From positions 62,001 through 126,000 of the forward strand of contig NZ_CP018617.1 in the NCBI RefSeq assembly GCF_002849855.1: a stretch of 64,000 nucleotides of DNA, read 5' to 3'. Source of the DNA: Vibrio azureus (GTDB taxonomy: Bacteria; Pseudomonadota; Gammaproteobacteria; Enterobacterales; Vibrionaceae). The notes below the pieces were generated by a model that saw only the letters and a program-made list of their open reading frames with translations, made no database searches and was not told where the DNA came from. Shown in pieces: positions 45,102 to 52,659 of the stretch; position 1 is the stretch's first letter, and every line of letters starts with the position of its first letter. The translations under genes were made by a program, and so were the position numbers.

Positions 45102-45152
45102 ATATATTACGAATTTTGCCCGGAAACTTTAACTTTTAAAGAGGACTACGTT

Positions 45153-45734
45153 TTGTACTTAGCAATTGATGCTCAATATGATGAAGCAGCGCGCACAGGT
45201 AAAATTGCGGGTATTCTGTTTGAAAATGCCCACTCATTAAAGCCCGTATCTGTTCACATTACGGATGTTACGAATGTACAAGACTACGAATTCGGCTCTT
45301 TTTATAAGCGTGAATTACCCTGTATTGAGAAGCTGATTAAGGCCCATCGGTTGACTCCAAGTGTTGTGATTGTCGATGGTTTTGTTGATATTGCAAGTAA
45401 GCCTTGTTTAGGTGCTAAGGTTTATGATTCCTTTGCAGGACAATTCGCAGTCATTGGTGTGGCTAAGAGTGCCCATCATCAGGTAGAAATGTCGTCCTGT
45501 GTCACACGCGGCGATTCGAAAAAACCTATTTATGTAACTTCTATTGGTATTGAGCCTGATGATGCGAGAAGGTTCATTTTAGACTGTAGTGGCAAACACC
45601 GTATCCCAACGATGCTTAAGCTCGCAGATAGCTTCTGTCGTATGGATTTAGATGAAGGTGTTTATCATGTCGAGAAAATGGTAAGGGGCAATTTAAGTCA
45701 CTTTGAAAAAGTATCCTTTCATCAGGGGCTTTAA
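45153..45734 (+). CDS. Endonuclease V-like protein
   Basis: A 193-residue protein resembling endonuclease V, which nicks DNA or RNA near deaminated purines (inosine). The RNase-H-like layout is visible: first acidic residue in LAIDAQYDE, then FGSFYKRELPCIEKLI (the FRE-x-P block), VIVDGFVDI (the VDG block, with the usual following Gly-His changed), and a C-terminal block FILDCSGKHRIPTMLKLAD matching the RLP-x-P-x-RLAD region. It is shorter than the E. coli enzyme and divergent, so activity should not be assumed. The TTG start follows AGAGGAC. Confidence 0.8.
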   Translation: MYLAIDAQYDEAARTGKIAGILFENAHSLKPVSVHITDVTNVQDYEFGSFYKRELPCIEKLIKAHRLTPSVVIVDGFVDIASKPCLGAKVYDSFAGQFAVIGVAKSAHHQVEMSSCVTRGDSKKPIYVTSIGIEPDDARRFILDCSGKHRIPTMLKLADSFCRMDLDEGVYHVEKMVRGNLSHFEKVSFHQGL

Positions 45735-45758
45735 GTCGAAAATATCCAATTAATTAAA

Positions 45759-45782
45759 GGCAGTGTTGAACTTTTCACTGCC
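45759..45782 (+). terminator. Hairpin after the endonuclease V-like gene
   Basis: GGCAGTG and CACTGCC around a 10-base loop, 25 bases after the stop. The following T run is poor, so the terminator call is tentative. Confidence 0.45.
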
Positions 45783-45805
45783 TCAATACAAGGGAACTGC
45801 ACTTC

Positions 45806-45952
45806 TTATTGAGCTAAAGACGGATTTTTGAAGAGAAGCTCAAGTAAGTCGATATTGATTGTAATTTGTTCATAATTAGCTTGTTTCGCGTATTTGAGAG
45901 ATTCTTTGAGTAGCTCTATTTTGACGTTTATGTCGATATCTTGTCGGTTCAT
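45806..45952 (-). CDS. Small acidic helical protein, unknown
   Basis: A 48-codon reverse-strand frame (MNRQDIDINVKIELLKESLK, then AKQANYEQITINIDLLELLF). AGAGG lies eight bases before this ATG; another in-frame ATG six codons upstream is less well placed. The pattern of amphipathic helices and the good ribosome site argue for a real gene. It ends about 70 bases from the convergent endonuclease V-like gene. No family is recognised. Confidence 0.55.
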   Translation of the reverse strand: MNRQDIDINVKIELLKESLKYAKQANYEQITINIDLLELLFKNPSLAQ

Positions 45953-45970
45953 ATGGTTAGCCTCTAACAT

Positions 45971-46620
45971 AGTAGGATGTTCCTTATTATTTTTTGATTG
46001 TGAGTGTTAATGGTTTTAGTTTAGGGTTGAGTGCTTTGCTATTTTTAGCGCGTTACTATAGTTAAGCCTAGACCCATATGAGTCGTCTATAACAAAACGC
46101 TGTTAATTATGTAATATTTAGTAAATGAACAAGTTACTGATAACCCTGTTAGTTTTTTACCATAGATACTTCTCTCTGGTGTTGAAAGGATACCTCTTTC
46201 CTATTGGTTTAGTAAATGCTTATCTCACTTAAAGATATTATCTATATATGTATTTTTAGTTTCTTTGGGGTAGCTAAGCGCTTTTAAAATTTGGATGATG
46301 AAAGGTATTTGAGGCTCTATTTAATTCCCTAATCATTAACTGAATAGGTAAGGAAAATGTGTATTTGCCTGGTAATTATGACTGTTAATGTAGTGAATAA
46401 GCAACTTTGAAATATACCCAATACGATGAATTTACTAAGTGAGAACTGGAGAAAATTGGCGATATAAAAGAAATATAGGCTGATGAAGGAGACGCCCTAT
46501 TTGTGATCAGGGTCGTCTCATTGAAAGTGTTTTTTGAGGTTATTTGAGAATGCTCGACGCCAATGACAGCGAGTTATTAATGAGTCATGTCGATTTACTG
46601 TTCACATTATAGGCCGAGAA
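45971..46620. other. AT-rich gap left of the tailocin
   Basis: About 650 bases with no credible gene. A weak fragment of the dispersed repeat (ATATACCCAATACG) is seen at 46411. No tRNA and no attachment-site-like direct repeat was found here, so how the tailocin locus arrived is not visible. Confidence 0.4.
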
Positions 46621-46818
46621 TCAATGATTACTTGCCGCTTCAACTTGAGCAAGGTGATTTTGGCATTCTCGTCCTAACCGCTCGATGACCTGAAAGCATA
46701 ACGCGAGTGTCGTTTGATCGATTTGTTCTGCGGCTTCTCCGACTGCAGTAGCGACTGCAGTCAGTTGTTGTGTTTTGTATTCTGCATGTTGCAGATGCTC
46801 GATTACATCATCATTCAT
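46621..46818 (-). CDS. Small LexA-controlled protein, candidate tailocin antirepressor
   Basis: A 65-residue, probably all-helical cytoplasmic protein (DDVIEHLQHAEYKTQQL, EAAEQIDQTTLALCFQVIE). No family is recognised. Two facts give it weight. AGAGG lies eight bases before the ATG, and 28 bases upstream is a near-perfect LexA box directly downstream of a TATAAT -10 element, so it should be strongly SOS-induced. It lies beside a repressor whose self-cleavage residues are missing. A small SOS-induced protein that inactivates a non-cleavable repressor, as in Salmonella Gifsy-type prophages, is the simplest reading; that role is inference. Confidence 0.7.
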   Translation of the reverse strand: MNDDVIEHLQHAEYKTQQLTAVATAVGEAAEQIDQTTLALCFQVIERLGRECQNHLAQVEAASNH

Positions 46819-46845
46819 TCGGAACCTCTAGAAGAAATCTAACAA

Positions 46846-46865
46846 TACTGTTTATTCATACAGTA
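46846..46865. promoter_or_regulatory. LexA (SOS) box
   Basis: TACTGTTTATTCATACAGTA: CTGT-N8-ACAG with matching flanks, very close to the enterobacterial consensus. A TATAAT hexamer (46865-46870 read on the minus strand) sits directly upstream, so bound LexA would cover the transcription start of the 65-codon gene. Confidence 0.88.
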
Positions 46866-46870
46866 TTATA

Positions 46871-47018
46871 CCTTATCTTTATCATAAATATCACGAATAA
46901 TGGCAATTAAATTATGATTTTCCTTACAAATGTGAAGAGAGCATGCGAGCAGCGGCATCATTGCTCATTATGCCACTAGATAGCCACGCAGGGCTTTTTC
47001 TATAGTCAACTCATTCGG
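46871..47018. other. Intergenic region between the small SOS gene and the repressor gene
   Basis: Short AT-rich region with the upstream part of the LexA-controlled promoter. No gene seen. Confidence 0.4.
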
Positions 47019-47588
47019 TTAGCCATGTCCTACCCAACCTACGACTCTTCCTACCACTTCACCTTGATCAATCGTCTCAAATTCAGGGTTGGCTGGGACA
47101 AACTGACCACGATATTTACGCCTGAAATGGAATGTACTGCCTGACTTGACGATGACGAGGGTATCATCATTGACGGTCTTCATTGGCTCAACAATAAGGT
47201 AGCAACCAATGGGGTAATTTATACTGAAGTCGTTGGAGATCATGGCTGCATCACGCACTTTTAGTGCATAGCTTTCCATTTTAGTTCCGTTGGGGTAAAA
47301 GACGCTTCCTTGAGGATCTGGGGACTCTTTGGCGATGTCTGCCCAACTGAGGATGGCAACATTTTTACTGTAGTAGCCATGCGTTTCTTCGCTTTCCATT
47401 CGAGTAACGAACTCGCTGAGACTGACGTCCATTTTCTGTAGCGCTTTTATCAGGACTTGAGTGGGTAAATCGCCTTCGCCTTGTTCAAAACGACCGATAG
47501 TGGCTCGACTAGCAATTCCAACGAAATCTTTTTGTTTGAGTTTTTTAGATTTGCGGATAGCAGTAAAAACCTCATGGGCTGCTGGCAT
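47019..47588 (-). CDS. Tailocin repressor, CI/PrtR-like with inactive-looking S24 domain
   Basis: A 189-residue DNA-binding repressor. The helix-turn-helix is at about 15-40 (KLKQKDFVGIASRATIGRFE). The C-terminal half is an S24/LexA-like fold, but the nucleophile position reads VRDAAM instead of VxGDSM (Ser replaced by Ala115), the Lys position reads FRRK (Arg156), and the Ala-Gly cleavage site region reads SWADIAK. It should therefore not cleave itself when RecA is activated. It faces the tail operon across a region with AGCTCA palindromes. By position it matches PrtR of R/F pyocins, which is cleaved; this one probably needs another route to induction. Confidence 0.85.
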   Translation of the reverse strand: MPAAHEVFTAIRKSKKLKQKDFVGIASRATIGRFEQGEGDLPTQVLIKALQKMDVSLSEFVTRMESEETHGYYSKNVAILSWADIAKESPDPQGSVFYPNGTKMESYALKVRDAAMISNDFSINYPIGCYLIVEPMKTVNDDTLVIVKSGSTFHFRRKYRGQFVPANPEFETIDQGEVVGRVVGWVGHG

Positions 47589-47652
47589 TTTTCCATTCCT
47601 CTTTAATTTAAGTCACTAGGCTATATTGGAATTGCTTGACCTCATTCACCTT

Positions 47653-47664
47653 TTATAGCTCAAA
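47653..47664. promoter_or_regulatory. Candidate repressor half-operator at the repressor promoter
   Basis: TTATAGCTCAAA; its complement TTTGAGCTATAA is identical to the right half of the 47985 operator and its -10. It is placed where the repressor gene's own -10 would be. Confidence 0.5.
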
Positions 47665-47984
47665 GGAATAACGGATAAGCGACCGTCAGTCAAACAAGAA
47701 TATCTCGATTAAAGGATTATAAAGCACTTTCTACTTAAAAGAACCAAAATAGAGCTTTATCAAGTAAAATATGAACATAAAAAATTCTTTTGCGTCATAT
47801 GTCGCACTTTAATGCTTTGTACTATCGCTAATGGCACATTTAATGAGGAAAGATATGCTTATCTAAGTGTACGTATTTTTACTAAGAGCTCTACGAAACA
47901 AATCGGTGTGCCTTGTTTAGAGAAACGATCTTATCCCTGCCTTTGTCTTTTATTTGCGTCACGCCGTCTTTTCTATCACTCTGT

Positions 47985-48000
47985 AGCTCATATTTGAGCT
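47985..48000. promoter_or_regulatory. Candidate repressor operator before the activator gene
   Basis: AGCTCA-TATT-TGAGCT, a perfect palindrome ending in the TATAAT (48000-48005) of a forward promoter. A degenerate copy (ACTCATATTTCGGCT) follows at 48025-48039. Confidence 0.65.
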
Positions 48001-48160
48001 ATAATGTGTCGGTTTTTGATTTTTACTCATATTTCGGCTCTATCGACTATTCAAGTAAAGAGTAAACATCAATCTTTTTGGTTTTTGTTCATGGTGGGCT
48101 TACTTGGACCATGTACAGCTCATTCTTACCAACTTTTGGACATGTGGGGTTATTTCAGTG

Positions 48161-48766
48161 ATGACATTTGATGAACGACAACAAGAAAACGATCGAATCC
48201 TAATTACTTCTGCTCTTGCTCACTATCAACCAGCTAAGACTAGCGATGGCAGTGAGCGTGCCATATTCTCAATCGATAATCATCCAACGAAAAGAAAACA
48301 TCGGCGTATCACACCGCAAACGATGCATGCAACCAGTACTCGTAACAAGGGAGTATCAAGGCTTAACTGCTCTGAGGATGTTTTTGAGCACTTAAAAGTA
48401 CAAAGAACGATTAAAGCTCTTTCACCTATTGTGGCGAGTTGGCTAGTGTATCGTTATGGAGAAAATCCACCTCAAACATTGCTTCCTCTTCTTATTGAAG
48501 CGGTAATGGATCAGTTGCCATTAACTAAATGTCGTAAAAAAACGCAGCAGAACGTCAGGCTCATGTTAACAGAGCGATTATCCCGACGTGAGTTCGACGA
48601 TTGTTTACAGCGACATTTATTTGAGTCAATGGGTGTCAGTGAGCAGGCCTATTATGCCAGTTATGCAAAGCACAACACGAATATAACCAAGCAAATTCAG
48701 GCTTTGGATCAGCAATCACTCCTGGCTTTCTTTCAATGTCATAATGATTTTAGTGAGTCAAAATAA
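48161..48766 (+). CDS. Presumed tailocin transcription activator/antiterminator
   Basis: A 201-residue basic cytoplasmic protein, first forward gene of the tailocin. The N-terminal third is polar and basic (TKRKHRRITPQTMHATSTRN). The rest is helical (IKALSPIVASWLVYRYGENP, LTERLSRREFDDCL), loosely reminiscent of phage late-gene antitermination Q proteins; I am not certain of that. Position corresponds to PrtN in the pyocin region, the activator of tail genes. ATG 48161 is preferred; an upstream TTG would add 19 unlikely residues. A palindromic operator overlaps its probable promoter. Confidence 0.6.
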   Translation: MTFDERQQENDRILITSALAHYQPAKTSDGSERAIFSIDNHPTKRKHRRITPQTMHATSTRNKGVSRLNCSEDVFEHLKVQRTIKALSPIVASWLVYRYGENPPQTLLPLLIEAVMDQLPLTKCRKKTQQNVRLMLTERLSRREFDDCLQRHLFESMGVSEQAYYASYAKHNTNITKQIQALDQQSLLAFFQCHNDFSESK

Positions 48767-48783
48767 ATATCTAAACAAAAAAA

Positions 48784-48803
48784 AGCTCAAAAATGAGCTT
48801 TTT
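48784..48803. terminator. AGCTCA palindrome with A and T runs: terminator or second operator
   Basis: AGCTCA-AAAA-TGAGCT flanked by A and T runs, 18 bases after the activator stop. It would form a terminator, but the arms are identical to those of the 47985 operator. Confidence 0.6.
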
Positions 48804-48903
48804 GGGTTGCTTAAGTTGAGGTGATGAAGTAAGATATCTCCATCGTCGAAAAACCCCAGTTAACAAGGCAGGTATCGACGAATTCCAACATTGATTCACT
48901 AAA

Positions 48904-48931
48904 AGAGATGGCTCTACATGCCATCTCTTTG
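48904..48931 (+). terminator. Hairpin upstream of the holin gene
   Basis: AGAGATGGC and GCCATCTCT around a 7-base loop, then TTTGTGTTT. It stands between the activator and the holin, where an antiterminator would need to act. Confidence 0.6.
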
Positions 48932-48968
48932 TGTTTCTCAAACATTCAAACAAATCAGGTTGTGCCTT

Positions 48969-49250
48969 ATGTTTACAGACAACAAAGAAACAAATGGGTT
49001 TTTGATGTTTGTTTTCGTTTTCATTATCGCCAGGCTTGGCTTATTACTAAAAAAGTCTGAAAAAATCTCTCCTAAAGTATTTTTCGCGGAGTTTTTCATT
49101 GCCTTGGCCCTCGCATTTGCTTCTTGGCATTTGGGGTTGATGCAGGGCATGTCTTATAGCCAAACGGCGGTATACGGTATTTTTGGTGCTTTGGGTCATA
49201 TCCACATCATCAAATTTACTTTTCAGCAAGTGTCTAAAAAAGAAATGTGA
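48969..49250 (+). CDS. Phage-type holin
   Basis: A 93-residue membrane protein with three predicted helices (MFVFVFIIARLGLLL, FFAEFFIALALAFASW, TAVYGIFGALGHIHII) and a charged C-terminus (QQVSKKEM), as in class I holins of contractile phages. It would permeabilise the inner membrane for release of the tail particles, together with the muramidase and spanin genes at the far end. The start at 48969 gives the charged N-terminus expected (FTDNKET). It is first of the structural transcription unit, as in R pyocins. Confidence 0.8.
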   Translation: MFTDNKETNGFLMFVFVFIIARLGLLLKKSEKISPKVFFAEFFIALALAFASWHLGLMQGMSYSQTAVYGIFGALGHIHIIKFTFQQVSKKEM

Positions 49251-49320
49251 TCATGCAGTAAGGCGTATGATCTCCCTCTTTTTATGCCTGTTTTCATCTT
49301 TAAAGGAGGTAATGGATTGA

Positions 49321-49875
49321 ATGCAGAATCTAGACAATCTCAGTATTTACCTTGAACACCTTTTTGCTGCACTGCGCCAAACCGTTGATGATGAGGTTTG
49401 GGTTCAATACGATGGTCCACCTCAACATCCTGAACGGGTGGCCGTCAGTATTGGTTCTCCAGAAATTATTACCTCTGATAGCAGTGGCGACGGACGCTTA
49501 CAGCAAACACTCAAAATAAGACTGACTATTGATGTGCCCAATGAGACGCCAGCTTCGGCATTGGCTTTGGCGAAGATGGCTCATTTGCTATTTAGTATGC
49601 TTAATGATTCCTCTTTTCTGCAGCCAACGCTAGCTAATATTGATGCACAACACTTGGCACAAAAGTCGGTTGAGGCGAGCATTGATAAACCATATCAGAT
49701 ACACGGGTACCCTTTTCAGGCTCGTTCAACGGCAATGAGTTATGCCATTCAGTATCAGCAAGTCGTGCGTTATGGCGCATTGGAGCAAGAAAGGTATCAA
49801 CTTCACTCCATAGTTTGTCAAGAAAGCCAACAAGGGGAGATCATACTTTATGAGTCTGACCAAAACACTCCTTGA
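49321..49875 (+). CDS. Tailocin tail protein, counterpart of R2 pyocin PA0615
   Basis: A 184-residue cytoplasmic protein between the holin and baseplate V genes. That is the position of PA0615 in the R2 pyocin cluster, which is of similar length. No clear domain is seen, but the layout (helical LEHLFAALRQTVDDEVWV, then beta-rich SDSSGDGRLQQTLKIRLTID) resembles small tail-completion proteins. A strong ribosome site (AAAGGAGGT) precedes it. It overlaps the next gene by 26 bases. Function inferred from position only. Confidence 0.7.
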   Translation: MQNLDNLSIYLEHLFAALRQTVDDEVWVQYDGPPQHPERVAVSIGSPEIITSDSSGDGRLQQTLKIRLTIDVPNETPASALALAKMAHLLFSMLNDSSFLQPTLANIDAQHLAQKSVEASIDKPYQIHGYPFQARSTAMSYAIQYQQVVRYGALEQERYQLHSIVCQESQQGEIILYESDQNTP

Positions 49876-50578
49876 ATTAACGCAACGTATTACCGGGTTG
49901 GAGCGTCAGCAACGTAATTTGATTCGCTTAGGGCGTGTGAAATCCGTTTCTGGCAGCAAAGCCGTTATTGATTATGCCCCGCACTCGCAAGAAGCTTATC
50001 ACTCGCCACCGATTCAGTGGATCGCTTTTGAAGCGGGTGAAGTGAAACGGTGGCGAGCCCCCAGCATCGGCGAGCAAGTGGTGGTGCTGAATTTATCAGG
50101 TGGTCGTGATGAAGCGCATGCTATTGCTCTACCAGCGGCTTATTGTGCGGACTTTTCACCTGAACAAACTGACCCTAAACAGACGTCGTTAAGTATTTTG
50201 GATGTCTTTCATGTTATGGCTGATTTCGATGGTAACTATCAAGTCAGAGCCAATGGTTCGGTGACGTTTATTACACCAGCGTTTGTCGTTGAAGCTTCCG
50301 AGCGGATTTCAATGCAGACCAATAGCTATTGCCGGTCTGCAGAGGTTGCCAAGACTAAAGGAGTTCACACACAACAAGGTGACGTCAAGATAAAAGGAGC
50401 GTTAGATGTCAGTAAAAAAGTGAAAACACCAACGGTTGTTAGTTACGCATCGGGGGCTTTTTCATTATCAGAAAATGGTGCAGTGTTGTCAGAAGCGGTT
50501 ATTGGTGAAGTGAAGTTTAGTCTTCACCGTCATGAAGTTGATTCAGACAGCGACTACACACAGCAGCCTGTGGAATAG
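49850..50578 (+). CDS. Baseplate assembly protein gpV (central spike)
   Basis: Membrane-piercing spike protein of the P2 gpV family, 242 residues. It has an N-terminal helix, an OB-fold (about 20-95: GRVKSVSGSKAVIDYAPHSQ, then PPIQWIAFEAGEVKRWRAPS), GEQVVVLNLSGGRDEAHAIA typical of the family, then a beta-helix part (TFITPAFVVEASERISMQT, GDVKIKGALDVS). In P2-like tails the trimer carries an iron-binding tip, but the H-x-H pattern is not obvious here. The start overlaps the preceding gene. Confidence 0.9.
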   Translation: MSLTKTLLELTQRITGLERQQRNLIRLGRVKSVSGSKAVIDYAPHSQEAYHSPPIQWIAFEAGEVKRWRAPSIGEQVVVLNLSGGRDEAHAIALPAAYCADFSPEQTDPKQTSLSILDVFHVMADFDGNYQVRANGSVTFITPAFVVEASERISMQTNSYCRSAEVAKTKGVHTQQGDVKIKGALDVSKKVKTPTVVSYASGAFSLSENGAVLSEAVIGEVKFSLHRHEVDSDSDYTQQPVE

Positions 50579-50586
50579 GAGGTAAT

Positions 50587-50913
50587 ATGCAGCAAGGCAT
50601 TGATCCTAATACAGGGTTAACCATCGCAGGAGCCAAACAAGCTGCGAGCCGTTTAGCTAAAGCGATCACCACTCAGGTTGGTTCACGAGAAAAACGTCGC
50701 CAAGTCGGAGGGGAATATCGCAAATTAATGGGATTGGCCAATGAATATAATCGGATGAAAGCGATCAATCGTATCCACCGTATCATTGCAAATCCAGCCA
50801 ACGACTTAGCAGACATCACAGACCCTGTTGTGGATATTCGTATTCATGGCAGTGGCTTTCGAACTCACATTTACTATCACTACAACGGACAAAAAGAGGT
50901 GTTGAGATTATGA
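50587..50913 (+). CDS. Baseplate wedge protein gpW (gp25-like)
   Basis: A 108-residue protein of the gp25/gpW family. The start GIDPNTGLTIAGAKQAASRL and TTQVGSREKRRQVGGEYRKL match the family pattern (TTPIGSR, RRDYG). The C-terminus is beta-rich. It is a conserved wedge subunit of contractile tails that nucleates the sheath. It lies 8 bases after gpV, with AGGAGGTAAT before the ATG, and overlaps gpJ by 4 bases. Confidence 0.9.
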   Translation: MQQGIDPNTGLTIAGAKQAASRLAKAITTQVGSREKRRQVGGEYRKLMGLANEYNRMKAINRIHRIIANPANDLADITDPVVDIRIHGSGFRTHIYYHYNGQKEVLRL

Positions 50914-51902
50914 CCACCGTTCAAGTCCCGAAAATATTACAAGTCGAGCCATTTGATGTGATGCGGGAGCGCTTTATTGAAGAGGTGTTTTACCCGCATG
51001 CCGTCAAAGAAGTGGGCCAGGAAATGGCACAACTGTTACTCACGGGGTTACGTAGCCCAAATGAATCGGCCGCATTATTGCTTGATGCGATGATTTTATT
51101 TCGCCAGCAAGAAACACGTAACGACAACTATAAGTATTTACAGAACTTTTCGAAAACCGCCAGCGACTCTGAAATGATTGATTTGATCGTTTCTCGGCTA
51201 GGTTTAAAACGTCAGATCATTCGACCAGCGGATCCTTCTGTGTTTCCACCCGTTGACGCTGAAATGGAATCGGATCGCTCTTTGTTGCTGCGTTATAGCC
51301 TTGCGCCTTATGGACTGGCGACCACAGGTACGAGGACGGGGTATAAATTTCATGCCATGACATTGGGAGAGCGGCCTTTGATATCGGTCGAGCGTGAATC
51401 AGAAAATGTCGTCATACAGCGTTATGAATATTCTTCGACCGAAGGGATCCTTCGCCCTAAGGATGCAGAAGCGCGAATGCTCAGACCGCATTCCGGTGAG
51501 GTTCAAATCCGTGTGCTTTCACCTCAAGGGGATGGAACGGCTGATAACGCGTTACTCCAAAGAGTCGTGGCCTATTGCCAGCGTCCGGATATTGCTCAGG
51601 AGTCCGATGATATCTCAGCGGCATCTGCCGATATTTACCCATATCAAATCCATCTTGAAGTATGGGAAGAGAGTACACCGACTCGCTTAATTGACCGACA
51701 AGGTTTGGAACAGGCTTTGCGGGAGTATGCTCAACAACAGCATCGATTGGGTGGGCTGATTCTGAGATCGCGCATCGATCAAATTGCGCATAATTTCAAT
51801 GCACATCAATTAAATGTAAGCAGCCCTGTTGAAGACGTCGTCTGTGATTGGTATCAGGCGCCATATTGTCAGGAGGTAAAGGTGAATGTCAGCAGTCATT
51901 GA
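50910..51902 (+). CDS. Baseplate wedge protein gpJ
   Basis: A 330-residue member of the P2 gpJ/Mu gp47 family, the large baseplate wedge component. Typical features: the early acidic segment (MRERFIEEVFYPHAVKEVGQ), RSLLLRYSLAPYGLATTGTRTGYKFHAM, GEVQIRVLSPQGDGTADNAL and IYPYQIHLEVWEESTP. The length is close to that of P2 gpJ. It overlaps gpW and gpI by 4 and 17 bases respectively. Confidence 0.92.
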   Translation: MTTVQVPKILQVEPFDVMRERFIEEVFYPHAVKEVGQEMAQLLLTGLRSPNESAALLLDAMILFRQQETRNDNYKYLQNFSKTASDSEMIDLIVSRLGLKRQIIRPADPSVFPPVDAEMESDRSLLLRYSLAPYGLATTGTRTGYKFHAMTLGERPLISVERESENVVIQRYEYSSTEGILRPKDAEARMLRPHSGEVQIRVLSPQGDGTADNALLQRVVAYCQRPDIAQESDDISAASADIYPYQIHLEVWEESTPTRLIDRQGLEQALREYAQQQHRLGGLILRSRIDQIAHNFNAHQLNVSSPVEDVVCDWYQAPYCQEVKVNVSSH

Positions 51903-52659
51903 GCAAACAGGCTTAAGCCAAGCGAGCCTAGACGACGAAACCTTACTGCCTGATAACCGTACCGCTTTTGAGCGCAGCTACGAAGAAGGAGTGAAATCCC
52001 TCGTTAAAAGTGAGCAAGTGCTGCCAGATCTTAACCACCCAGAGACGATTGCCTCTGAATTATTGCCATATATGGCGTCAGAGCGGGGAGTGAATGATTG
52101 GTTTTTCAGTGACAGTGAGAGTGAGAAGCGGGCGATCACCGCGGTGTCTTATGTGGCTCATCAGCATAGTGGCACTGCTCAAGGGATCATGGATGCCTCT
52201 GACGCGGTTAACTTTGAAATTGATATCCAACACTGGAAACAAGTACCCGATGGTCAGCCTTATACCTTGTATGTTCAGGCGAAAGATAAGTCCAGTCAAA
52301 CCATTTCAGAGCAAAGAGCCAAGCGTTTAATGGCACGCATCGAGTTCATTAAATCGGTTCGTGATACTTTGGACATGACGTTTACGTTTGGCTGTCAGGC
52401 TCCGGTTTATTTAGGTGGCGCACACGTACCAGCAAGTAACGTGGGGACGATGAGTGCCAGTGCGACATTATGGCCAATGCCAAAAGCAAGTTGTCAGCTT
52501 GGTATGGCCACCCATCGGATGCCAGCGATCAATACCCATCCGATTTATGCCCAATCCGTGTTTGACACGGATGTATTATCCACACAACTCAGCGCTTATG
52601 GATGCTTAACACATGGCATTTCCTGCGCGTCAATTATAGCGAGAGCAATAAATGAATGA
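51886..52659 (+). CDS. Tail protein gpI
   Basis: A 257-residue P2 gpI-like wedge protein. The core is recognisable in LLPYMASERGVNDWFFSDSE, EKRAITAVSYVAHQHSGTAQGI and EIDIQHWKQVPDGQPYTLYVQ, where family members carry a W-x-W region and a GT-P pattern. It is longer than P2 gpI because of a C-terminal extension (about 165-257) rich in Ala, Ser and Pro that may contact the fibre. It joins the fibre protein to the baseplate and overlaps its neighbours on both sides. Confidence 0.88.
   Translation: MSAVIEQTGLSQASLDDETLLPDNRTAFERSYEEGVKSLVKSEQVLPDLNHPETIASELLPYMASERGVNDWFFSDSESEKRAITAVSYVAHQHSGTAQGIMDASDAVNFEIDIQHWKQVPDGQPYTLYVQAKDKSSQTISEQRAKRLMARIEFIKSVRDTLDMTFTFGCQAPVYLGGAHVPASNVGTMSASATLWPMPKASCQLGMATHRMPAINTHPIYAQSVFDTDVLSTQLSAYGCLTHGISCASIIARAINE

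Larger units (their letters stand above)
47589..48160. other. Divergent control region of the tailocin
   Basis: About 570 bases between the repressor and the presumed activator. It contains AGCTCA-type operator elements at 47653, 47985 and 48025 and a TATAAT at 48000. A 61-codon frame inside (47812-47997) lacks a ribosome site and is not listed as a gene. Confidence 0.6.

Noticed and set aside
47812..47997. 61-codon frame in the tailocin control region
   Set aside because: No ribosome site, odd composition, and the end overlaps the operator palindrome; kept as noncoding.
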